DNA from: Paragonimus skrjabini miyazakii
Lineage: Eukaryota > Platyhelminthes > Trematoda > Plagiorchiida > Troglotrematidae
Length of the DNA stretch: 64,000 nt
Reading direction: 5' to 3'
Assembly (NCBI GenBank): GCA_014338405.1
Contig: JTDE01001106.1
Location: 78,335-142,334 of the forward strand
How positions within the stretch are numbered: position 1 is the stretch's first letter; each line of letters opens with the position of its first letter. Made by a program: the position numbers and the translations under genes. The notes beneath the pieces are model-generated. The model was not told the DNA's origin. It made no database searches and saw only the letters and a list, made by a program, of their open reading frames with translations. Shown here in pieces: positions 37,791 through 48,737 of this stretch.

Positions 37791-40700
37791 TCATTGGGTA
37801 TTTTCGAACGAACATTCCTGGTTATTGTTATTTAGTACTGAAGAGGCAGTATGTGACATCTACCAGTGTCTGGCCTCTTACTACTATGTTACAACTGTGT
37901 TGTGGTTAAAAATATGCCTATGGACAAAATTAGTCCGCTTTTATGCTGTCTCAAATGATGAATAACAACTGCCTTAAAAATCACTTTCTTGCAGGCAACA
38001 TCAGTCAAACGGCACATACTTTGAGATATTTTTATTAAATTATCAGACTACTTATTAATGATAGTAATTCTGCAACAAATGTGTTGAAAAATTAGTAGAA
38101 AATTTTACAAATCGATGTTCGCACCGATTATTTCTAGCCAGTATGATGAAGCGAAATATTCTTTAAATTTATTTTAGATGTCTGTCAGCATAAAGGTGGG
38201 CCTGTGCCTCATGTCAAAAAACGGATCCTGTTTCTCTTTTTATTGTCACATCAACTGCAACCGTTCTGCCGATGACGATAATTTTCCGCACAACTTTTAC
38301 AGTTTTGATCGACAATTTGTCAATCACCGAACTTGAAGCCTTTTTATTCCTTACGTCTTATTCAATCGACTGGCTGATTAAACCGGGGCTCACTTGAGTG
38401 GTTGGCTAGTTCATTTCAGCAAATTCACCTTTAGGCATACTTGACCATAGTGCATGAAGTGTCTCATTTGCTCAGCCGCCTTGGAAATCCGCAAGTGAAC
38501 AGACTCAGCAACAAACAATGACCAGTCAAAGTTATGTACTCGAATAAAAACTATCGTTGTTGTTGTACCCTCTTTTAAGTGAGTGCTTTTAATATATCCA
38601 ACCCTGAAGTGGACTGACGTTGTTGGGTGAGATAACATTAGTGAAAAATCTTACATCTTTTTCGCAAGTTGTAACCTCGTGCTACATAAATGAAAGAAGT
38701 ACATACTATACCGTGAACTGAAACGTATTTAGTTGTATACGATGAGGGTACCATTGTCTGTCACGTGCGCATAAAAAACACTGTTCAACGTTGACCGATC
38801 ATACCTGAGATTCTTTGCTATTTGTCATTTCACTGATAGGTGTAAGGTATGCCTTTCACCAACCTGTATTCTCATACTTTCAAGTAGAGGATACACGGGC
38901 GCTCGCATGCATGCAAGTAAAAGTGATTCCCGTTCTATGATATTTACATTGAGAATGAGTTAACTTCCATCATAAATGTTGATCCAAATTTTTAACCCTC
39001 TTCAGCTGCCCGCATGATACCCGAAGGCGCCTCATTCGCAACTATTAATTTCACTGTAACGTCTTTTCTTGTGTTAAGCGTAAGAATATTCGACAAGGGA
39101 GTGCGCTAAAACCGCTGTTGCATGACGATGTCAGCGACGACTCACGACTCACTGCATGATAGCACTCTGAGAAGAAGCGATTTTCTTTCGTTCATTATCA
39201 AGATTGTGTTCCACAGAAAGTTCACTTTCGCTTTCTATTAACGTCAGTCTATTTTTAATCTTTTTGGGTAATGCCACTGTGGTGGATAATCTCTCTCTCT
39301 CTCATGTTCTTTGCCACCAGGTATGTTGATAAGCGACTGGGTGGGTGGCACTAAGCTACCACGTTATCTATTAGTTGAATCAACTTGTTGCTAGTTGCAC
39401 AGTTGATAGTGCGTGCAACAAGAATGGACTGACACACTGGCTGCACTCATTATCACAGAGAGAATAAACCGTTGTCCATTGGTTTACCACGTCTTGTTGA
39501 CTGGCCAGCCCATTTGTGCTTTCCTGAGCAGTATTATAGCAATAAATATTGCTTGTCCCATGTTGGGGAATGACTCGTTTATAGAAAGCCATGAAGTCTT
39601 ACTAGGGGAACTATTAAATACATCGGTTTACTTGCGTTTTATTGAACTGCGTCAGGCGATTGGTATCCACAGGAAGATGACACTATTGTGGAGGTCTGAC
39701 TAATTGGTTTCTAGAGCCCCTTAAAGTGATGAATAAGCAAAAAACCAGTAACGAGAAGACATCAGTAGAGTGGGCTCCGCTACCAAGGTTGGAATGTATC
39801 GGCTTCCTACCTCCTGTCATATGGAATATTTTGTGGTGAACAGTGTAAAGACTCATAGTTTGAGTGAACAACTATTTATAAACAACACCTTTAAACTCAT
39901 AAAGTGCATCGCCAGTCAATACTAATGGTTCTATTCAATTTATAACCTATGGTAAGTTTCCTTAACATACTGTCTATGATGTCCAGAAAAGAATTCATCA
40001 GCACACTTATTGATTTTAGGGGCGCTATTCCCTATGTGGGCAAAACATATGAAATACATGACTTTAAATTTATGCGTACAAATCAATAAGTAGAGTAGAT
40101 TTTGAATAGCACCAGAAATCGTAAAGTTTGTTCAATACTCAGCTCACTTCTTAGCTAAACTTATTTGAGGGAATGCTAAAAGCCTTCATATCGGGGTCAT
40201 TAAAACCATGAATTGAAGCTTAAATTCATCAGAATCAAGATATTGACTATGGCCTCAAGGTATGGGTAGCTTTTCATCACAACTCCCCAAAGCTGACAAC
40301 CATAAGAATGGTTATAATGAGAAGTGTGTCCAAATTTTCTGACCAGTTTACTGGGAAGCTTAGCGATAGTTCGATTAATTGAATGCTGCTTTGGAGACAC
40401 GCAAGATCACTATGGAAACGTTATGATGATATTCGCTAAAATTGAGACTCCTCTGAGCAAAGCACAAATGTTTTATGGTAGCCACGAATCACAGTTAATT
40501 GAGTGCGTTTCCTCCATCTCAACAGGGATGTTCTCAAACTAAGGATCTCCTTTCCTCTGCTTCATTTTGGTTTACCAAGTTCAAGCAAATGTGCTAACGC
40601 AAGGGCTTTGGTCCGTGTACAGTGCGATGGCCATTCGGTGGGAAAATTCCTAAATAAAACCCGCCGAAACTATAAAAGACATATCAAACCAATACTAAAA

Positions 40701-42780
40701 CAATTTTCGAAATTGAAAAACATGGAAATGTAGTGTAATTTCGACCGGCAACTTTTCATCGAAGAGTGGTTGCGTTGTTCTTCAGGAAACAAATACGGCA
40801 AGAAATAATATGTATTTTATTGAGTTCAGTTAGAGGTTGGTGATTACAATGAAAGCCAGCAAGTTGGCACGACGATGGAAAATATGACACTTCAATTGCA
40901 ATGTTCTAAACAGCAAAAGTGGGTAACCGTATAAATCAGTGTTCAAATAAACCCGGTATCGGGAGCTAACAGCACTTCAACTAAACTATGTCGAAGTGTA
41001 GTGAGTAATATGAACATTTTGACATAGGAAACACAAACACACTTAATCGCACAAAACAGATTTATGCAGAAATGTGTAGTGACCAAATGATTCACCTCAA
41101 ACTACTGCCCACAATGAAAGTTAACTAATAAACCTATTGCAAAATTATTCGAATATTGACTACGCATAAGTTACAAATAATTACATCGTAGAAAGCAAGT
41201 TACACTCAACCTATTGCATAAACAACTACACACACAAATATGCATACAGACATACATTAAAAAACAAGGTGGCTTTCAATCACGTGACAAGATTTGCCTG
41301 TATTGGTCACATTGTTCAGTTCGTAAGGCTTACTTAGACGCTTCACAGCAAAGGGTTCTTGTCTTAGTTTAAGGATGACCGTAGAATATAGTAGTTTGAT
41401 GAGTATTGAATACTGTTAAAACACTGAAATGTTCAACCCAATGCTCCACTTCAAAATATTTTTTCTCTGCTTATCCTCCTAGCCAAAGTATCTCCGAACC
41501 GCACCAGTCGCATATCAACAGATCACATGATGGTGTATCCATGCTCTTTCGATTAACAGACCAAAGGGAGGCTCGCTGATTACAAATGGAAATTGGCTCA
41601 ATTATTTTATATAATTCTGTAAGGAACACGTGCATCTTCTCATAATAGAAAAACTGTACTACTGAACTGAGTGGTATCGAACAGACCCCCATACCCGGAA
41701 ATATTTAGTTACACAATCAGATGTATCATTTCTATCTGCACAGTACTCTTCAAAAAGTAAACCACTTGATTGGCCGAAAATCACTCGCAGGTCAGCTCTC
41801 GAAGAGCATTGTTTATCGATTTATAACAATAATCTGGATTGTACATGATTAATCTGTACACTTCACTTAAACAGTAATGACAGAAAGACATTCGGAAAAG
41901 TTTGAAACTGAACGGTCTGTTTGTTCTATTGTGTGTCATACAGAAGCTATCTGAACACATGGATAGTTGAACATTTGCCAAGGTGACAAATTCATTACTT
42001 CGGATATATATATATATACATTTATATATATATTGCATACTTCTTATGTAGAGACCATTTGTAGCCAGTTCTTTCTGAATGAAACATCAAACCAAGGTTC
42101 ATTTCCCATTAGAAATCACCTATAGATCGTGTTCTCCCACCAACGGGATTCCAATTTCTGTCACCTTCGTATCAGACAGTTTTGATGATTAGTACACAAA
42201 CGATCACATCTTTGGTACGATTGGATCATAATAACTGAATGTTCGGCCATGTTCGTTAGTGAGCTTATCGATCAATCATTTTAAGGCTTAAGCCGTATCC
42301 GTGAGTACTATGACTCTGCTGCCATTGGTCCAGACAATGTTCTACAGGGTTTCAGAACAATAAATAGGTACAAACGCACAGCAAAGAACAAGAAACTGGA
42401 GAGTACAAACAAACAAACAAAACAGTTAAAGTACATGAAAAAAAAGATTCACCATGTTTACGGACACATACTCGTCACTGGGTGCGACACATTACCCTGT
42501 CGTAGAGTGTTTCTAACCACTGGTAGGGATTACCGTAAACTTAATCTTACGACACTTTCCACTGAGTCATTGGCGGCAATGGTGACGAACAATTGTTTTC
42601 GATAATTCTTCTTCAGGTCACTATAATTAAACGTGTTCACCAAAACTACATAAATATCGGGAAAACTATCCCTGGTCCGTATAATGGAGTACAAAAGTTC
42701 GGGTAAACGAGGTAAACCACTCAAACAACTAATCACTAGAGTTTGTCGTGTGTTTTAGAGATTCGCTTACAGTTAGGTTT
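37791..42780. other. No gene recognised; microsatellites only
   Basis: No supported gene in 5 kb. Contains (CT)6 at 39291-39303, (TA)n at 42005-42032 and an ACAA-type run at 42405-42423. The longest frames, such as 39413-39703 (96 codons) and the one overlapping 40324-40542, have no recognisable domain. Confidence 0.45.
42005..42032. repeat. TA dinucleotide microsatellite, interrupted
   Basis: Two TA runs separated by CATT. Simple repeat. Confidence 0.9.
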
Positions 42781-42784
42781 GACA

Positions 42785-43030
42785 AAATCCATTAACAACT
42801 CAGTAGTTGAAAATCTTGCCGATACGGACCATCGTGTTTATCCAAAACAGGCTTTTCATATAGATTACAAAATTTCGGTCAACCACCCTAAAGCGGGTCA
42901 GAAATCGGATGCTAGCCACCGCGGAATTGATTGTCATTCGATTACGCAATTCGCTTCTTCGTTCGCAAAAGAAGTTCGTGCAAACCTTGCAGTTACCCTG
43001 GCCGAAGGCCACATCACTTCTATGACCTAA
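42785..43030 (+). mobile_element. Penelope-like element, C-terminal fragment
   Basis: Begins in one frame with VENLADTDHRVYPKQAF (the H-L-DTGH region, here N-L-ADTDH), continuing to about 42900. The homology then moves to another frame: RMLATAELIVIRLRNSLL followed by SQKKFVQTLQLPWPK. It belongs near the RDPDLCAQKKFM family (37.5 kb, 10.3 kb). A frameshift at about 42895-42905 and the lack of anything upstream show a dead, 5'-truncated copy. Confidence 0.75.
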
Positions 43031-43099
43031 CCGTGAGCGGATATCTAAATCACACCACAAACCCCAGTGACTCGTCGTCTGAGTAACTTATTCCGTTTG

Positions 43100-43485
43100 A
43101 ATCAGTAGTGAAAATTCGGGGATATAGGTTATTTCAAAATTGAACACCACCCACATTTGATCGCAGCCTTCGAATTCAGATAAGCCCTTCGGCTAGCCCA
43201 CTTCGAAACGAAGCAGTAGACCCAAGTTTGCTCTTATTAGAGCTCATCAGTAGTGCATATCCTCGTCCGGATCGGAGTTTACATTCTAACCCTCGTGCTT
43301 GTGGGCCTGGCGTGTTAACCACAACGCCAGCAACCTGACAATAAGCATGACCGAATAATCAAATCCAAACGCTCAACCACAACTTTGTGTTCAGCTTGTC
43401 CGAACTTTTCGAAACGAGAATAAACAGAATTATACTGCTGTGTCCAGTCGGTAACCCCGTGATGAGAACTTCTCAGTTAGGTTGA
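43100..43485 (-). mobile_element. Hammerhead-ribozyme SINE, copy C (minus strand)
   Basis: Reverse-complemented, the head (about 43360-43485) contains CGGGGTTACCGACTGG and ATTCGGTCATGCTTATTG. The tRNA-like module (about 43262-43330) has A box GGCGTTGTGGTTAACAC and a ruined B box. The hammerhead is at 43213-43256. The tail contains GGCTGCGATCAAATGTGGG and ends near GTTTGAATCAGTAGTG as written on the plus strand. It shares the GCTGGCGTTGTGG and ATCCGGACGAGGATATGC details with copy D, so C and D form one sub-family and A and B another. Confidence 0.82.
43213..43256 (-). ncRNA. Hammerhead ribozyme, one-base deletion in core
   Basis: CTGATGA core and stem II GCTCT / AGAGC (loop AATA) are perfect. 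The sequence then runs straight to AAAC, so the G of the conserved GAAA is deleted and the motif is 44 rather than 45 bases. Stem I GCACTA / TACTGC has one mismatch. Cleavage is not expected. Confidence 0.65.
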
Positions 43486-43504
43486 AGTTAGCGTCATCAT
43501 TGAG

Positions 43505-43575
43505 CTAACTGAGCAGGGTTTGAGTCGGTGGTGGGAGTTCGGGGACTTAGGTTATCTCAAACGTAATGATAACGT
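43505..43575 (-). repeat. Hammerhead SINE tail fragment
   Basis: TTTGAGTCGGTGGTGGGAG then TTCGGGGACTTAGGTTATCTC matches the 3' tail of copy C (TTTGAATCAGTAGTGAAAA then TTCGGGGATATAGGTTATTTC, 43094-43132). This is a second, truncated element lying immediately beyond the head of copy C in the same orientation. It is followed by a short direct repeat of AACGTAATGAT. Confidence 0.65.
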
Positions 43576-44469
43576 AATGATAATTGATAAATAAATGAGT
43601 TTCTCCGCAACTTAGGTAGATTACGTAGAACTTGAAAAACGGGCGCACCCGTATACCCGTCTATTATATGGGTAAAAAACATCCGTTTTGTACGGAGTTT
43701 TGGAGATGTAGGCTTATTAAGAAGTGGTAACGCGCGCTATTAAAACCAATGCCAATTTTTTCAACAAGGGTGACAGTTATGTTAATCACTAAACTTGCTT
43801 GATTGATATTCTCTCTGATCTTACTGTTCCAGCAGTTATTGGTAGTCACCTTATGTGGGTTATTTTTTGAGCTCCCATACATTTCGAAGCGCCAACCTGG
43901 TGTCTGAAGTCGCTGAAATCATCGGACTCGCTTCCTCAGAGTAACCTCAAAGATGTTGAAAATGGCAACAGTCAGCTGAATGAGTAGGTTGCGATAAACA
44001 ATTGAGTTTGTGAAACAACCTAAAGACTCATAAATAAGTGCATCTGTTGAAACATTCATCCAGTCTGCTAACGTGACATATTGAGGGTAACAATTTTGAT
44101 AGTATAATGAGTAAAAGCTGTCAATCTTTGTGACGAACTATTTCCGCTGTGAAAGTGAAAAACCAGTGTGCTTTGCCAAGGCATCTCAAATGTAGCTCAT
44201 ACATGGTATGGACCGTCACCACACTGCTACGCTACTGCCAAATTATGCGTCAAATAATTTCCATCCCCGTATTCATCTATCCACATTCTTGACGCAATAT
44301 CAGAATTAAAAATAATAGTCATTATGCCGTGTTCGATCTTGAAACTGATCACTACTATACGCTTTACTGAAAGAATTCGTGAACAGTACCCCACTTGGTT
44401 CCGCTATAGGACAACGAAAACATCCTATCCTCAGTCTTAGCTTATTTGATTAATTATGACCAACATGCG
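43576..44469. other. No gene recognised
   Basis: No supported coding region or shared repeat apart from the SINE fragment at its left edge. Confidence 0.4.
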
Positions 44470-44660
44470 GCCACAAGGAGGGCGTTCTTCACCGTCTACC
44501 AGGCCCAGAATACCTTGTTACGAAAGGCCAAATGCCAAATCCTGTCGATAGCCGAGGCAGTCGCAATCCGACTACGCCATTCGGATTTGCATTTAGAAAT
44601 AATATTTTCGAACTCTGGAGCTTCTTTAGCCAACCACACCAGGCGGGCTTGTGGAAAAAT
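44470..44660 (+). mobile_element. Penelope-like element, C-terminal fragment
   Basis: The open frame contains RAFFTVYQAQNTLLRKAKCQ and then ILSIAEAVAIRLRHSDL, the conserved C-terminal A-E-A-(I/V)-A-I-R pattern of the PLE proteins here. The frame diverges after HSDL and the usual LPWP end cannot be read. A 5'-truncated copy about 220 bases before the inverted repeat at 44882. Confidence 0.68.
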
Positions 44661-44881
44661 TTGTCACCATCCCATTGACTCAGCCCGATTAGAACTGTCT
44701 CCCGAGAACTGAGTTTGTTTGTGTTCCTAACTACAAAGCACTGTTAATCGCTTATCTAATCACACTGTCTTTTTTATTTATCGGACAGTAACTTTTCAAC
44801 CGTCAATTATTTATGTATAATTGTATCGGCCGGAGAGAACTTATCGAAAACAATCTACTCCCTGACAGTCATGCTTAATAA

Positions 44882-45101
44882 ACAAATGATTATCAACCCA
44901 CGTTGTATATTAGATGTGAGGTTCATCCTCTTGATAAGAAGCGTGGTAACCAAATGTTGATAGTCATGCAGACGATCGAAAAGGCCTTGAAACCGTTAAG
45001 CCGGAGATGTGCATTCAGAAAGCGCTGATCAATCGACGGAAGTGGTTGTTGTTTTTGTGTAGATTATGCCACTGAAGTCACTTATTGATCAGTCAAGCGT
45101 T
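44882..45101 (+). repeat. Inverted repeat, left arm (PLE-associated)
   Basis: About 220 bases that match the reverse complement of 45994-46212. The inner 75 bases are nearly identical (about four differences by eye), including CGACGGAAGTGGTTGT and TGTAGATTATGCCACTGAAG with GTCACTTATTGATCAGTC. The outer part is more diverged (ATGATTATCAACCCACG against ATGATAATCAACTCACG). No protein is readable. The arms enclose a PLE reverse-transcriptase scrap, which is how Penelope elements with inverted terminal-repeat-like ends look. Confidence 0.85.
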
Positions 45102-45149
45102 TGACTCACTGGCCTATACAGTAATGGACCATGCTGTATTGTTTCGGTT

Positions 45150-45345
45150 GCAACCGAGCCAAGACATTTGGATAGGACAAATAGCCACAATGGACATACA
45201 GTCTTTAGTTGTCAACGTTTTCGTATGAAGGACTACCACCACCATTAACAAAATAATTGAGCAGAAATAGATCTACCTTAAAATTCCACCTCATTAGTTA
45301 GTACGACTGTTTTTACTTCATTGGTCATGGATGATCCAGTCGGAC
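45150..45345 (+). mobile_element. Penelope-like element, reverse-transcriptase scrap
   Basis: Reads LFRLQPSQD then ATMDIQSLVVNVFV, which is motif A (D-x-Q-S-L-x-x-N-V, compare SIDVQSLFTNVPL in the 52 kb PLE). It continues TTTTINKIIEQK and LKIPP with LVRLFLLHW, the helix segments between motif A and motif B. Three in-frame stops interrupt it. Nothing corresponding to the YVDD box was found downstream. It is probably a third sub-family. Confidence 0.65.
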
Positions 45346-45993
45346 CTGGTCTGACTGATCTGTCATATTTAGAGCAGTGGTCAATCTCTCTGGATGTATC
45401 TATAACATTATAGTGCCACTATGGTGGTGAGATCTTAATGATAGCACATAAGCAAGAATTGAATTCAAAGTTTATTCACACTTCAATCTTCACAACTTTG
45501 AGTCTGGAGAAAGTGAGTGCGCCAGGTCTCTTGATTTGTTACCTTCTCATATTAGCAATGGGGAGGTGTTTCATAAAGCACCTGAAATATGTGCTGGATA
45601 AAATCTGCAACGCATACTGCACCTGAACAACCCCATAGTTGACGGCTATCTCGAAGGTTTATCAAGAAGTGTGTTTCATCCTGACTCAAATGAGATACTA
45701 TCAAATGCAACTAAAGCGAACATCTTACGTAACTGCACTTCGAAGGTGATAACATCAACAACATGTTCATCAAGCCGTTAGGTTGCACACTATATCACAT
45801 TTGACACTCAGCCCTACCTGTCGCCATTCACACCAAAGCTCGTATCCGAAATACCCGACTGAAGATGCACTGTCACTCCAAATCAGACCAGGTTGCGCAT
45901 ACCATTGTTGATGTGAGCACTTGACCAACTACATCGACGAGGCGAGGAAACAATTACAGCATAGAATGTACGCGTGCCTTCGAAAATGGTTTG
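45346..45993. other. Interior of the inverted repeat, unassigned
   Basis: About 650 bases between the reverse-transcriptase scrap and the right arm. A frame near 45900 reads YIDEARKQLQHRMYACLRKW, which might be an N-terminal PLE segment, but I cannot place it. No other feature. Confidence 0.35.
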
Positions 45994-46212
45994 GACGCCT
46001 GACTGATCAATAAGTGACTTCAGTGGCATAATCTACACAAAAACCACAACCACTTCCGTCGACTGATCAACGCTTTCTAAAGGCACATATCCATATCAAC
46101 GATATCAGGGTATTTAGGATCGTTTGCTCGACTACTCACATTTGGTTACCATGTCTCTTATCAAAAGGATGCACGTCACCTCCGATATACAACGTGAGTT
46201 GATTATCATTTG
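45994..46212 (-). repeat. Inverted repeat, right arm (PLE-associated)
   Basis: Reverse complement of 44882-45101; see that entry. The loop between the arms is about 890 bases. Confidence 0.85.
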
Positions 46213-46753
46213 ATTATGAAGCGCGAGTGTTCGTTTGTTGTTGTAGGTGTGCGTGATTTCACTGACACAGTTTTGTTTTGTTATGTGGTCATATCTGCGT
46301 ACAGTACGCGACTATAACTTTGCTGTGAGATGGTACCGCATACATCATGCAGATTTACGCTGTGGACTTCTTTTCTTCCCAGTTGGTTCTGTTTTATCAG
46401 TTTTCTTATTAATGCAGGTTTTTTCTTTGGTTTTCTTTCTTGTCATTGTTGATTCACGGAGCCGGCTGAAATCACAATTGAGTTCTTCGTCACTATGCAT
46501 GGATGATTGAATAAATGTACTACCGCAGGATAGAATAATCAGCCTGACACCAACTGGCCGGTGGAATCTCAGATATTTATGTGACTTTCAAATGACGTGT
46601 GATCAGTTTTACCCAAAAACTTTTAGGTAACACTGAACAGCTTGTTATCTTTCCAACCCCATCGTCGGCTTGCAGAAGCACTTTTGATTAGACAGGTTTT
46701 CGCACTACCCTAGAAATGCATGAAAGACCGCACATACAACCTGTTCCTTGTAT
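46213..46753. other. No gene recognised
   Basis: An 87-codon frame (46247-46510) is rich in phenylalanine and leucine because of its T-rich composition. No signal peptide plus domain pattern convinces. Confidence 0.4.
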
Positions 46754-46853
46754 NNNNNNNNNNNNNNNNNNNNNNNNNNNNNNNNNNNNNNNNNNNNNNN
46801 NNNNNNNNNNNNNNNNNNNNNNNNNNNNNNNNNNNNNNNNNNNNNNNNNNNNN
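46754..46853. other. Assembly gap (100 N)
   Basis: Exactly 100 N, a fixed-length gap of unknown true size. Frames that cross it have no support. Confidence 0.98.
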
Positions 46854-47711
46854 GGGTATACCACGTTATGTGGACATTAAGGTATACCGTGACCTGGTGT
46901 GTTTCAGAAGTCACACTGGCCCAACAGACTCGCAGTCTAGGCCAACTGGTCAGGAATCAGGAGTCATAGGTGGATAGTTCATTTCGATTTCCTGTTTCAC
47001 TCGACCTGTTACAGTGAAGCAGAGAATGCAGTCTCGTCCATTAGTTAACTGGCAGACTGCAGTTCACAACATCAATAGTTACCGTTTGTTGTCAGTTCAC
47101 TGCAACAATGTGATCATCCGACTACGGTGAACATGATCGCAACAGAACTATACTACACTAACATCTCATCGAAGAAAAAAGACAGTATTAATCTGATTAT
47201 CTTTGAAAAATGACAGTACAACTGAGAGAGTTGGTCGTAAGCTTTATCACATTTTCAGAGGTCTAGTCCCACTACTTATGTTAAACAAATCGCTCACTAT
47301 TTCGCTACCTCTGATTTTGAGCTTGGAAAACAAGCATCGTTTCTCTCGGCTAATTCACGTTCGTGCAACGGTAGAGCGAAATCTGTTGAGCGGTAGATTA
47401 GAGTTTATCAAAACAATTAGGAGAGCACTGCTCAACTCGGTCAGGGATAGGTGTAACTAAATCAGCGCAACCGTAGCACACTTGATTGATACAAGCCGTC
47501 CTGTGAACCTTTCAGGGGCCTACCATATGGTTTATAGAGTTACGAGTCCCCAACTTAAAATAGCCAGACAACGGATAATAATCGTCAACGAAGTAAAGGC
47601 AAGTCATATTTCTTCTACTGGTCGGGTTGTCTAACAGTTTAAACAATATTCACAACAGATGATAGCTGCAGGTTCATATATTATGTTACTGATGAATAGT
47701 CGGGGATTTTG
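46854..47711. other. No gene recognised
   Basis: Only short frames (for example 47203-47460, 85 codons) without domains. Confidence 0.4.
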
Positions 47712-47775
47712 TTAATTTTACGTTAAATATCACTCACAATTGACCGCAGTTGTCGCATTCTCATAGACTTTCCAA
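47712..47775 (-). repeat. Hammerhead SINE tail fragment
   Basis: ATCACTCACAATTGACCGCAG then TTGTCGCATTCTCATAGACT matches copy B (ATCACCGACAATTGATCGCAG then TTGTCGCATTCCCATAGACT, 19693-19725). Only the tail is present; the hammerhead and tRNA-like module are missing. Confidence 0.7.
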
Positions 47776-48737
47776 TGGTGAGGATACTCATGTATTATGA
47801 TTCGCTAATACAAGTCTCGAGATTGATGGTCACTATGTTTGCCTTACAAGTACGGTGACAAGTGGGCAGGACAGGTGCTACTGATATGCCCTTACCAACG
47901 AGAGAAACCCTAGTCTACTACTTTCTTTTGACCATAATCTAATCGTTCTCTCTATGACTGGAATTGTGGGTCATTAGGTGCTGGAATCAACATGTTGACC
48001 TTCAGGGAAAACAAGACATGTGGCCCTCAAAGAACTGTGACACAAGAATTTACATAAATGGGAAAGGTATTCAAAATACCTGTTAGACGTGATCTCCAAA
48101 ACTTTCAGTCCGTTCCACCACTTTGATACCGAACCGAACTTTCGTCTTGCTAAGTAGCTTCTAATTGTCAAAATCTCAGTAAAGTGGTTTTCAATCAAAC
48201 TCATACAAGTGAAAATTGATCCATCACTAAACACGGTGCTGTTCACTACTTTTTCTGTTGACAATACGACCAATTTATTCGAAGTTCACAACCATACAAC
48301 TTACGGTTGATGAAGACATAAGCCTGCGATTGATAAATTCTCAAGTAAAGCGCGTCTACGATTCACTGATCAACGATGAACCGGTCACTGGTTCCACGTT
48401 GGCATTTGTTGATCAGTGTGAAGATGTAAATTCTTTAATGGCTCCCAATACGCGATTGTGCTTAGCTCAGTGATTCCCTGACCAATGAGAAAATCTTTTT
48501 GAGTTAACGACAAGGCGAGACTGACTCAGTATCAGTGCAAAAAACTAGGCCACTTCGTTTTTCAGCTACCTACACACGCATGCAGAGGCAATCTATCAAT
48601 TGTTTGGGCTTGGTGCGATTACGTTACTTGATTTGATAAGTAGTGCATATTAAACTGATGTGAGACAATCGTTTGGTCATAGATTCTTGTCACACCCACC
48701 CACCAGTGTGAATGAATAAACTATAAATAACCCTTCC
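47776..48737. other. No gene recognised upstream of the LINE
   Basis: Could include decayed upstream parts of the LINE at 48738, but I cannot read an endonuclease. The 99-codon minus-strand frame at 47974-48273 has no recognisable domain. Confidence 0.35.

Noticed and set aside
46705..46977. Open frames crossing the second N gap
   Set aside because: Same artefact; the flanking codons have no recognisable content.
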